Source of the DNA: Balanoglossus misakiensis
Lineage: Eukaryota; Hemichordata
Direction: 5' to 3'
Assembly (NCBI GenBank): GCA_040954595.2
Contig: CM082597.2
Location: forward strand, 2,852,001 to 2,916,000
Length of the DNA stretch: 64,000 bases
Part shown: positions 39,601-52,000 of the stretch, piece by piece
How the letters are laid out: each line of letters begins with the position of its first letter
How positions within the stretch are numbered: the first letter of the stretch is position 1
Translations under genes and position numbers: made by a program
The notes under the pieces: generated by a model
Told to the model about the DNA's origin: nothing
Database searches by the model: none
What the model saw: only the letters and a program-made list of their open reading frames with translations

Positions 39601-40867
39601 TTTTGTGTGCATCCATAAGCAAGAATATATAAATCAAAGTTTGAAAGTAAAATCATGAAAATAATGTGGTAGCTCTTGAGGATGCAAACAGAAAGTACAT
39701 GGCAGGCAAATCCTAGAAATAACTTCATTGTGTGATCTGAGGAGGGAAATGAGTCATCCTGACATTTGCAAACTGAAACCAGACATTTGAAACTTAATCT
39801 CATAGTTTCTAAACTATGCCATCTGAGTCATGAAATTTTATGGCTGAAGAAGAATGAAAACACGATATCTTGTTTGTCGCATTTGTGGACAGTTTTTTGT
39901 ACTACGTTGAGAAATTGGTTTGCAAACACACATTGAAACTTAGTTTCACAGTTAATTGTGATATCTGTGTCATAGAATTTTAACACAAAATGTGATTAGA
40001 AAAGTCAAAGGGGAAGTTGTTGAACTGAGGAGAGTGACTGAAAAAAGGCAAAAATAAGCAAGACAAAACTGACAAAAAATATTTTCCCACATTCTGAAGT
40101 TGACCATGCAAACCCCAAATGCCTGTTTATTAAGAGATCTTGCAGAACAATATTTACTTTACACTCTAGAAATTATTTGTGTGTTTTTCATATCAGATGT
40201 GCACAGCAACTTTCACTTCAGGGCCATAAAAACAAGATAAGTTCAACAGTCATAGTCCTTGCAGATAAGCATGTGAAGTATTCTGGCAGGATATTTGAGC
40301 ACCATGAGATCATGTGTTGTCTCATTTTAACCTGGCCATAAATAGCTTGAGTCACAGATGTATGTCTATAGACAGAGTTTAAGCTAGGATTTCTACGAAG
40401 CCTTAAACATTTATTAGTTTCATGCCTGACGTTTCTAAGAACAATGAGACCTTGTAGAGGGTATCCAATGTAGAAATATTTAATATTGCAATTGTTTGAA
40501 TACTTATTGCTTGACCGTTTGATAGCCACATGTACGCTGAAATCTATTTTAAGTTTTGTTTACTTGCACAGTTTATCAGCGGGCATGGTTATTTTCTAAA
40601 CTGAAGTACTGTTTGTATTTGACGTGAATGACCGTTCCTTCAGGTACATGTTGATGACTTAGCAATTGCTTTATACGTAATCAATGTCTTTCCACAAGAG
40701 TGATGCACAGATACCTACAAAAATCTAAATTCATTTCAATTTTTCGCTTTTTTTCTTTTTGTAAACAAAAACTAGGTGTGGCCTTGTCCTCATGATGCCC
40801 CTTTCTCTTATACTGCCCTCAACGCTCAGGTGTGGGTCATACTTTTATGTAGAAATAAAACTAAGAC

Positions 40868-41083
40868 ATACTGTAAAAGCATTTATATTTCACTAGTTTG
40901 TAATTTCACCATTTTTGTCTGATTGAGAAAACCTTATTAATAAAATTCCTGTGATAATATCAAATTTTACCCCCAAAAATTCATTTTTTACATAGAAATC
41001 CATGAATTCAAACCTAACGAATGTGCCCCAAATATAAAAAAAGTTAAATTAGCTCGCAATGAAAATTAATGGTGTTACAGTAT
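40868..41083. mobile_element. MITE-like element with ATACTGTAA termini
   Basis: 216 bp, non-coding, AT-rich. The left end ATACTGTAAAAGCATTTAT pairs imperfectly with the right end ATTAATGGTGTTACAGTAT read on the other strand (about 20 bp inverted repeat). The same outer ends, TACTGTAA, bound the element at 51432-51602. No transposase is present. Confidence 0.6.
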
Positions 41084-44000
41084 CTATTTTATAATCAACT
41101 CCTTGAACTGCGTCTGCCCTGTAACTTTTAATTAGTCCGGCTCAGACAAGCATGACATGATCAGAGTGATAAATAGCAAGTGTATTGGATTGCATTTTGG
41201 TATTTTGTCTATGTTATGCTGATGCAACTAATAGATTGAGTTTGAATGCATCTACATACATGGTGTTGTCTGAATTAATTGCGATTTCATCATCGGGTGG
41301 AGTGATCCTGTCCTTATTAAGGAATTCAATGACTCATTGCTCAATTATAGTCTGTGGTCTGAATTCATCAGACGCTTTGTCCTGAAATTTTTTTGAAGTG
41401 GCATTGCACAATATGAGGAAGAAATAGAAGTTGTTCAACAAGGCGGAAATAGAACTTAAAGCAGGTCAATCTTCCATGTGAAACCCATTTCATGGGTGAC
41501 AGACAAGTGTAGGAAAGTACAACAATAGCCGACATCAAAATAAAATTTTCCATGGAAGTACTAGCACTTGGGAGTGGAAAAATAGAACCTGTGATTTACC
41601 ATCATTGAAATTAAATTGGGTTATTCTATTTTCACCATAGTTTGCCAATATGTGTGTGAAGAATGGAAGTCAAAGACAATCATTTTATTTTTGGTGGAAA
41701 AGTTAAGCACAAATTGCAAGATATATTCTTGAAATATTTCACATTATATAAAATCAGTGGTGTCACACTGTCCTTGCGGCGAAATGTTTCAAGCAGGCCA
41801 ACATTTCAATATCTTATAATAATATTGCTATGGAGAGAAGTAAATATTTAAACTCCTTATTTATTGTGTTTGTCTTGTCAGAATTTCAGAACCATAAATT
41901 GTGGCCTGTGCAAACTGTAATCTCAAGCATGTCCACCACACTCACGCTACACACGTACTGCAAAATTTATAGAAATCAAGCCTACATTAGCTGTAGGAAC
42001 CTATTTTAAAAGGAAATGGAAAAATTTGGGATTGTGTCATGAACATGGATTTTCATGGACTCATTTGGTTTTTGTTATTGCATTGTCTCTTTGAAAGCAA
42101 GAGTTGCAAAATGCAAAGTATTGTACAGTATATTTCTGCTTTATTCTGTTTAATTGTTTTTACAGATGTTTATTATGTCCATTAGATTGAATCTCGGGAA
42201 AGTTAAACATAGAAAAATTATCCTTAATGTAGATTCACAGACCTACTACAATTGCATTCTGAATTTACAGATACAACATGGCAGGGAAATGATCCATGAC
42301 AATAATTTATTTATTTATTTACGGTTAAAATAATGAGAATAAAGGCCTTTATCCATGCAAATAAAATATTTACTATGTTGCTACATAGACTGCAGTGTTA
42401 AAAGCGTGAATAAAATTAATATTTTAGGATAGAGAACATTGATAAATGGTTTGAAAACACAGACAGCATAGTTTGACTTTTTATGTTGCACTATTGAGCC
42501 CTGGAACAATTATGTATCAGTCAATCTGACCGAATTTTTAAATTATTTGAGCATAATTTTCATTGTACATGTATTTTGTATAACCTAATTCTCCAAATTG
42601 TGTCAGTGAAAGAGAGTTTCCATCAGCTGTTTCTGTTCAGTTCAGACATATCATTAAGTAGACGGTAACCATAGCTACCTTCCGTGTGACCTGCCAGACA
42701 GATAGGGGTCAGACAAGCTTGGCTTGAATAGGCACATAAATAAGAGTTGTTTGCAGCTGTGCCGTTAAGGGTTGTGTCATAAATTTTCATAGAGGGGGAC
42801 TTTGTATTTTAAGTAAAATAACTGAATTCCAGGGCATATTACTAAACAAAAATTATTGGATAGCAGTATTTATTTTGTGAATTTTGACGTGCAATATATC
42901 AGGTATAAAGATAATGAAATATACAGTCAAAGTCCGTGTAAAAACTGGTATATAAATGAACTAGTAATATGTGAAAGTTTTCTGTTTAGCGCACTCTGTA
43001 GTCACTTTTTTGTCATTCTCTGACTCAGAGGGTGTGTACCAGTCTGTCAGTTTTTGGGGTGAGTTATTGTCCTGGTAGTGGAATATGGGTGGGGTGATAT
43101 TGTTAATGAAAAGAGGTATTGATTTTCTGTGTACTTCTTGTTTGAGTTCTGTAGAAATCGCCAAAGTTTGGCTTTCACCCAACCAGGAAGAAATTCCAGT
43201 GAAAAATACTGATGTCATTATATCTGGGACAGATTGAATAGCCAAATGGAAAAACCCCAAATAAATGAATACACTTGGCTTGATTTTTGTTGCCATGGCA
43301 TAGAAATCTTACATGTTAGCTTTGAATGCTTCATAAGGAAATAAAAGCAAAGGGAAAATCCACGTTGCTTAAAAATAGAATTGTTACTAGGGTAGGATTT
43401 CTAATACTCGCTGTTGAGCCTTTACAGACATGTACACAACAGCCATAATCAATCAAACTGCTTGCCTGTATAATGACATGCTTCACTGATGGTTACCTCA
43501 AGTGACCGTTTCACCTGAAAGGGACCTGATAAGAACATGCTATTTCACCATAATTCAAGTCGAGACCATTGTGTACCTGTCTGAGGGACTGTTTTACAAC
43601 CCTGGGGGATTGTGAGGGGACAGTTTGCGGCTCAATACTTGTTTGTCAAATAAATTTTTGTTTGTTTGTCGAGAAGTTAAGAGAGGTATAGTACGTGCAG
43701 TCGCAAGCGAGAACGAACCCGCTAAAAATCCACTATACTAAAACTTACAAGCATGACCTCTTTCCGCAACCTAGTTTTCCAACATGCAGTGTTGGCTATG
43801 AGTTGTCATGGGATCCAGAAACAACAAAATAAATGGGTATGAGTGATTCATACAAAGCTGGTCACGAAGGTAGCTGATATGTGCAGCTGTTGTTTCATGT
43901 AAACAACACAGAAAAAAATTGGGTAATTAATTCCAATTCAATCATTCTTTTCCATCCGACATGTCAATATGTGAATTAGAACACGAAATTTGACAGTATT

Positions 44001-45230
44001 TGATAAAATGAACAAACTTGCAATGTAATGTGCCACAGTTTGAGTGAATAAATACATATATATGATATTTGAGCAGCAAAAACTATACACAGTGTTACTG
44101 CTTTTTACAAGGGTTTGAATGGATCAGTTTATTTCCTCCTTGGCGGCCATTTTTGTTTGGAACAGTCTGCATCTTTTGAGGCTTATACAGTGACAGTTCA
44201 GGAAAGATAAGCCTGCAGCTTATTCTGCAAATAAAAATAAATAAGGAAACTCATCTCACAGAATCCAGGTTCAGTTTATTATTTTTCAGCAAAAGACACT
44301 TTTGTGAGAATTCAGCTGGGTTGGGCGAACAATGAAACACATTTTCATTGTGATTCATATGCAGTTGAGCTGATAAAGTAAAAAAAATGCAATCAAGATA
44401 ATTTAGCAAAATCCAATTAACTTGAGTCATTAAAAATTAATATATTGCAATCAGCAATTCAGTTCATATATATGTGCAGTCCCCAGTGTCTGCAACTGTC
44501 ATTTATTGCAGTAGGAGGAATGAAATAATAGTAATACGATATGAGATATGATCTGATATGTGTTCACGCAGGGCCAGTTAAATTTCTATAGGAAAATATC
44601 AGACTCCAAAATATTACAAAAACTTTTTTATACAATTTTTTATATGAATTGGTGGGCTAGATCCAGGTTTAAATCCAGTAAAACAGTGTGGTTATTTTCA
44701 TTTTGATATTTACTGTAAGTTTGTGATATGTCCTAAATATATAGACACTGAGCTGAGTTATAATACTATTTAATAATTTCAGTAACTATTTATGACCAAA
44801 ATGTAATGAAGTATGCAGTAATTATTTTACACCGTCAGACTTGTAGATCTTATAGGTAACTGATACCAACAGATTCCACTCTGTTAGTGATATGGGTGTA
44901 TAGTATTATCCCAGGAACCTTTCATGAGAAATCTCAAACTCTCTAACCAGTTTAGCATTCTGTTTGCTTGGCAAGAGGTCATTTGTTCAAGGCTGTACAT
45001 TGATTGCATTGGCGGGCATACCGGTACATCTTGGAGACGTTCCCCAGTATTATACTGACTTGAATTTGAAAATCTTGGGCCACAAGTACAATAAATCACT
45101 TGTTGTTGGCAACTGCCGGGATAATTGAATTTTAAGCTTATAATAGATATTCACTAAATGTTTACAATTGTTGTCTTGTAATTGCTTAGTCTATTATATC
45201 CCCTTTAAAATTGCATAATTAATTTACACC

Positions 45231-45356
45231 ATGGACTCGCATAAACTGACAAAAATGCAGCGGTATTTAGCAAGATGGAGGAAGTTTCTCCTGTTAGCAC
45301 TCTCTGTGGCCTTTTTGGGGGGGATTAAGTTTACATGTTTACTTGCTGTGTTGTAA
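45231..45356 (+). other. 41-codon open frame with strong Kozak context
   Basis: ATG in the context ACACCATGG is followed by a basic amphipathic start (MDSHKLTKMQRYLARWRKF) and a hydrophobic stretch, then TAA. This could be a micropeptide, the first exon of a type II membrane protein (a GTAAAT donor overlaps the stop), or chance. No homology is recognised and no downstream exon is found. Confidence 0.15.
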
Positions 45357-45810
45357 ATCACCAAGGGAGACCAGATGGAGCAATTGGTGCAATTTTGTTA
45401 ATAATACTTCATGCTGTGGCTCGATCCCCCCAGCTATTTATTGCAGTATTGTGATGTATTTGATGGATCGCTCAGTGGGGTTACTAAGTGGTATCAACAA
45501 GAAACACAAAAACATAGCAACCAGTTGGCAAACATCCAACCAGGAAAGCAGCATCAAAAAAATAATAGTCCATGTTAGCTTTGTATTGTAACTTTATTGT
45601 CCACGGCCCACAAGAAGTGACTGACTCAACATGAAGCAGAAGTTGAAATTTTGTCCACTCATGTCAAAAAGAAATATATAAGGAAGGAGAATGATAAAAT
45701 TGCAGTAAAATTTAGGGGAGATTGTTAAAGTATAGCATGTATGTTCACATATTTTCAATTTTTCATTTTTGTTGTTTTGGGCAACTTTCTGTATCTGTTT
45801 CAGGTAATAC

Positions 45811-45953
45811 ACAGAGAAAGTCACGAAAGAACAATGTATACAATAATGAGAATAATGAGAACGTGAAAATTAATTGTCACGGAAAAGTCGCCTCTCTTGC
45901 TATTGCCAAAATTTCCCGCCGTGAAAATTTCCTGTTGTACAGTATATCTCATA
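45811..45953. mobile_element. Partial copy of the 51432-51602 repeat family
   Basis: Shares the ordered blocks CACGAAAGAACAATGT, GTCGCCTCT, AAAATTTC and terminal TACAGTA with the element at 51432-51602. The left terminus has diverged. It is non-coding and lies in the gene-free interval. Confidence 0.55.
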
Positions 45954-48900
45954 TCTTGTTCAGACAGAACTTCCAGTGTCAAAATAGGTCATGCCTTGTA
46001 GGCTATGATTCTGATTTATGTTCCATCATCGACACCAGTAAACTCCTTCTGCACATGCACAGTCTGAGAGTGATGTCATCAGAATGCTGTGTATTAAAGA
46101 GGGCATGTACATTAAACTAGTGTGAATTTTTCTTTTGCAAATTGATATTTGACAAATGTATTTCCAGACTTAAATTTACAGTTAGTTTGACATAACACAT
46201 TTTAACCATTTAGTAGAATCGTTTCTTGTTAACAGTGCCTGTAGAAGTAGACAAGAACACAGACAAGCATAGCTTTGCAGCATTTATTTCAATCTTGGTT
46301 AAGTATATCAAAATATATGGCAGATTCATAGAAATGTTTGATGGAAATCCAATTATAAAATCAAAGTGACAGAGCTGGGTGAACAAATAAACCAATTTCT
46401 AAACCAGGTAATACTGTCACATTTGCAAATGCAAATATATCATAGGATGAAACTAATAATGTCATTTAGACTGTTATTCACTGATGTTGTTTTGAAATGT
46501 ATAAGACTAAGCTTTTCAAATAAGGCACAAAGTTGGCAAATGTAAATGCAATACATTACATAGAAAAAACTCTGTCCAACCAGAAGCTTTGTGAGTTGAG
46601 TGAGTTCAAATGTGTGCATGGTAGTTTGGTGTGTTTTAATTGTATAAATGTACAGAATAGATCATGTGCTAAAATCCAAAGGGTGTTTCGAAAATAATTA
46701 AAGGCAATATCATCCACGATGATATTCTGAAAACAAAACATCTTTATGATGACATTGTCTTGAAAGAGATTACATTCTTTAATTTGTATGCATGCGAGTT
46801 AAGAGGAATGAACTCTTGACCTAGATATCTGGTGAATAAGCTAGCCAGCTGCAGAGTTGTAAATTTCACCCTTATCTGACCTGAAGTGAAAATATATTGT
46901 TTACAGTAGGCAGTAGGTTGCCATCGAGCCAACCATTTATGGTGATGTTTTGATCGCCCTACAACAAGCGAGCCTGTCGTAGACTTATAAAGTTCACCAC
47001 CTGAGGGCACTGCATGAGGTCAATTTCCCTGGAGATGTGTTTGACGAGTAAGAAATTGTCTGTAAAAGAAGTGTTTTACGCTTTCAAATCTTTGTGGCGT
47101 TCTACAGCTCAGGAAACTTTGTACATGCATCTTTGTGAGGCTTCAAAAAAAAAGATATCAGTGTGATGTCCTTGAATGCACTCTCATAACATTGAAAGTA
47201 ATGAATATTAATTAGGAAGGGAAATCCCCGTTTTTTCCCCTGACTCATTCAGAATCTATTTATAGTTCAAGTGAATGCAAAGCTTCTGGCTGAAGAATAC
47301 AGAGTGTTATACAGTTGAAAATTGTTTTCTATGACCAGCAATTGCTTTGCTGTCAAGAATTTAGGACACATACACGTCTGACATTAAATCTGGCCAAATT
47401 TACACTTTTTAATTCCTCCTGATTTTGCTGTCTCTACTGACATGGTAGCGGTTTCAAATATTCTCTAAATAAAAAATTACATTTATTTGTATCAGACAGT
47501 TCTGAATCAATCTCAGTAATGCAATAAAAGTGAAACATACTAAGTTGACACAGCTTCTTTGTTAAACTTCCTTAAAGATTCCTGGGTAATAAATACAAAA
47601 AATATGCAGAAGTCCTTTTTGTTGTATTATTATAAAATTCTAATTAGGACCAGGTATTCTTTCATGTGTCATGGTTATGAATTTTCTAAATTATACTGAG
47701 TTTGGCAATGAATAAACTCAATTCTTATCTCGAGTAAAATAGAAATTTGAAAAATTGTCAGATTACAAAATACAGTACTGCTGTCATTGACATTTTTATG
47801 TTTCATACTTAATCAAATGTCACACCTTAACCATAATGTGAATTGGCAGTATATAATTTTTTTCCAAAATCATGGATTCACAATCAAACAGTGCTCTCAA
47901 CATTAACTTGCATAGCAATGATTGTTATGGTAATAAGGTCTCAGCTGTCTTGAGTAAAATATTTCCAGTTGTATACAGGAATGCATGTAAGTTGAAAATT
48001 AGAATAGTATCCTTTCATAATATGCATGAAACTTCCACTGGTCTCACTAAAATGGCACAAACTGCATAGATATTAAAACAATTCTGTCTTCAAAATATCT
48101 GAAGTAAATGAAAATTGTAAACATATCAAGGTTATATAAAATACAGTACTGTTGTTAAAACAATCATCAAAACAGTTCAAGGAAATCAACTCTTCTGTTG
48201 AGCTCACTGTTATGATATATTCTATGGAAGTTGAACAAAAAATCAGCCACTTTTCACCAAAAAAAATCTTATTAATGATATCCTTGCTGTGGCATTGGCA
48301 AATGAAATAAGCACCGTTTCACTGCATATAAAAGGAATTACTAAAAATACTGCAAATTACTGTTTCCATCAACACAGATTGGCACAAATCTAATTACTAT
48401 ATATCAGACTAACTCTACTGTCCAATACGTGAAAAAAAAACTTTTTATGACAGGAAGAATGGATTTACATGATCTTTTGGTTTGGAATGCAGGAAATTGT
48501 AAATGAAATGTTTCATTCTCAGGTTTGTTCATCAGAATTGGAAGCTATTTTTGTGTCATTTGCATGCTATACGTAATGACAGTATCAAAGTTCAAAATTG
48601 GTTTTTAAATATAAATTTAGTACATAGCACCTTTACATGTATGAAAATTATCAAAACATTGGTACTTTTTATTTTCTGCATTAGATTTAAAATATTCCTT
48701 TTTAGACATGTCAGACTGGTCCAGCAGACTGACAATGTTATAATCCCATTAATATATTAAAATTTTGGATTGTTGTTTCAAAGCAAAATTACTGGCTAAA
48801 ACATGTGTTTACTTGGAAGACACTTAATGAGTACTGCAGATGTCACCTGATAATATACCGGTACAATGTGGATTATAGGAGAATTCTAATAGGAAATTGT

Positions 48901-49077
48901 CAATAATACCGGTATCAACAATTGTAAAAGGCTTTATAAGATAGCTAGTCTATTATAAATTGAATTTGTTTCACCTGTTTATAGGTAACTCTGTTTGTAA
49001 ATTGTTTGTCAACTTTTGAAAATGGTGCACATACCCAGCTGTAATTACAGTACAATAGTGCGCTTCATATCATGTTC

Positions 49078-52000
49078 TTATTGAGATTTGGCAATTTTGC
49101 CAAAGTCTACCATAGCATACGCCACCGATTCTTCTTCTGGTTTGGGTTTCACTGGTGGTTTGGGCTTAGTGCCTGGCTTCTGTGGTCTTCCACCTTGGAA
49201 TTCTAGGTCAGCGTATGTAAGTCCCTCCACATTTGCTGCTGGAGGCTGGGGCTGGGGCTGTGGCTGCAAGTGTAAAATAAACATAGAATAACATCAACAT
49301 GCAGGCCTCGAAATCAGTTGTGACTTAGACATTTATAGATTGGTAGTCAGCCAAGCAAACTTGGAAGTCAAAGTTAAATTCTTCGTACATAGTAAAACTT
49401 ATATTCCGTGAAATCAATGTATATTTTATGGCAACATGCATGTATGCCTGTCAGTAATACAGCGTTGACATGTCAGTGAAATTTTCTGCCTATTCAGTAG
49501 CACAGATGAGATAGCTGCACCTACTGGTTGTCAGTGGTGACTATCCTAGTCACTAAGGAGCAATCAGTAGTCAGCTGGCATGTGACTATACTGCTTACTT
49601 TGAGCCCTGTATATTAAACATGGCAAGAAAGTTGTCTAGTTGTATGTGCAGCTTGCTCTCTATCTAAAATCACACTCACTTGTTCAGCCTTCGGAACTGC
49701 AACTTCATATGGATTTTCTTGTTGCTGGCTTGGTGGCTTTGTATCTTTAGACCTAGCTGGTGGTGGTGGATTTTCAACTGGTACATCATCATATGGACGC
49801 TCTTCCTGGGTCTTTTTGGCTTTCTTTGGTTTTGGCAGTCGTTTTTTCGCCTTCCCTCCTGTTGGAGCTGGAGTCACATCAGCATAGGCAGTGTCTGGAG
49901 CTTTCTTCTCCCCACCCTTTCCTTTGTCAACATTTGCATATGCAGATCCTTCATCTTATAGATATGAATAAATGAGAGGTGATTTTAATGGAATTTTGAT
50001 GGAACTGCCACAGCATTGTCCAAGATCAAAGAGTAAAATATCTTTTGATATGTTGCTTTCAAATCGATATATAAGCACCATCTGGCTTGTTCTTTTAATT
50101 TAGGAGAAAAACTCAAAACACTCCTTACTGAATTATAAAAAAAGATATCCTGACTTACGTGGGCAATATGTGCCAGAAAAAATATGATTCAAGCAAAACA
50201 GCACAATTTGTTGTACCGGTACATGGGTTTGCTTACTGTCACTGATACATTGTTGTGGTATGTGAAGCAAACTCATAAATTGAAGCAATTTCTTGAAAAT
50301 ATCGAATGCGTCATAGGGACCAGTTATGCACAATACCTTTCCCGTTAGTAAAAAATGGTGGTACTGCTTGTGTACCTTCAAGTTTCATATTGGCGTATGG
50401 ATTGTCCTCAGGTTTTGGGTCTAAAATATGAGAAAAAGTATTATTTCATAAATTAATCAGAGACCTCTTGTAATAAATCATTTATCTGCGCAATCACAAT
50501 AAAACTTTGGTAAAATATTTAATAGCCTTTGTTGAATTCCAAGCTGATCAAACTTCATGATAAGTAGGAGTTCCCGTGTAAACCAAATACATCTAAAGGA
50601 TATTAAATACCTTGTTTCTTTTTCTTTTTCATTTTGACTGGAGCAGCATATACTGGGAAAGGTGTGGCTTCATCAGTTTTAACCGTTTTAATCATTTCCT
50701 GGTCACCATCAGTTACATAGGGATTTCCTGCTAAAAGGAAATAGGGAAAGAGAATGTTTTTAGTCTTTATGTATAGTCATGTAATATTTAAATATAATGT
50801 GGCAAGATTTTGTTTTCATCCAGTTGGTCAATATTTTTGTTAAAAACACAATTAGTAAATATCCAAGAGTATCAATATATGCATGCATATACCAGTTGCC
50901 TGAAATTGTTAAATTCATTTTAGATCACTACATGGGAATTGATGAGAGCAATGCAAAATTTAAAGGAAGTTTAAAGTAAAAGCAGGTACTATGACTCAGA
51001 CTTGAATTTGACAATTAAATACTGTGAAGTAGCTATAGACTGCAACTGCTAGTTTGCTAACCACTACACCGACATTACTTAAAAAGTACCTGGATCAGCA
51101 AGCTGTGGTGATAAACCGCCAAAAAAGGAATCTGCATCTTGTAATTCTCTGAGATTGAGAAGAATATTAAGTGATCATACAATAAAATACTAGTTAAATT
51201 ACAAAGGAGATGTCCACTAGAAGTTTTGAAATGTGCACCTTTGATCAAGTCCTTCTGTTCATGGTTATTACTTCCATTGATACTCAAGTCGATGTCAGAA
51301 GCAGACATTGCTGGATTATCAACTCCATCAAACGAAGTCTCTACAGTGTGCCTAATAACCAATGGAGCATTACAACTAATAAAACATGCAACGTAACTGA
51401 CAGTTGTTTGATTGTAGGTCTTTGATTAACATACTGTAAAATGGAAAATTTTCACGAAAGATGAATTTTCGCCAAGTTTGCGAGAACCAAAAACACGATA
51501 AAAAATAGTCGTGAAAGAACAATGTCTACAATAGAATGTAATTGTCGCCTCTGTTAATATCGCAAAAAATTTCTTGTCGCGAAATTTGCCCGTTTTACAG
51601 TAGATACATGTGCATACACACTATGTGTAGCTACGATATGAAGATTAACGTACTCCATATGCATTTAACCCTGCCTCGGTGAGCTCACCAAGAAAACCAT
51701 GGTTGATACTCAGAATAACAGTTCTGCCAATAGTTACAGATAATGGACCTTTAACATTTACATGTAAAATTTCTGAGTCAGGTTGATGTACAGTTAAGAT
51801 ATACTTACCCATTTTTCCCATTTGCTTTTTCTATTGAACAATAATGAAAAAAAAATGATTAATTTTATCTGAATACACATTTCAATTGTGTGCAAGAAGG
51901 TAACTGTAAACAAGCTGGTGTATCAGGTAAATAATTACAACTCTGATGGGTCCTCATTTCTTCGTCACTGTACCTCAAGCCTATTTGGAGTTTCAAGCTC

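Larger units (their letters stand above)
36610..49077. other. 12.5 kb AT-rich interval without recognisable genes
   Basis: Both neighbouring genes end facing this interval (plus strand at 36609, minus strand at 49078), so it begins and ends with their 3' UTRs. A candidate AATAAA for the five-Ig gene is at 37894-37899. The open frames are short, AT-driven and without conserved motifs or coherent splice sites. It contains MITE-like copies at 40868-41083 and 45811-45953, and a 41-codon frame with a good Kozak context at 45231-45356. I see no RNA gene I can support. Confidence 0.6.

Noticed and set aside
43680-43740. tRNA-like or hairpin RNA candidate with gtatagt/actatac arms
   Set aside because: No cloverleaf with proper D- and anticodon arms and no good A box could be drawn.
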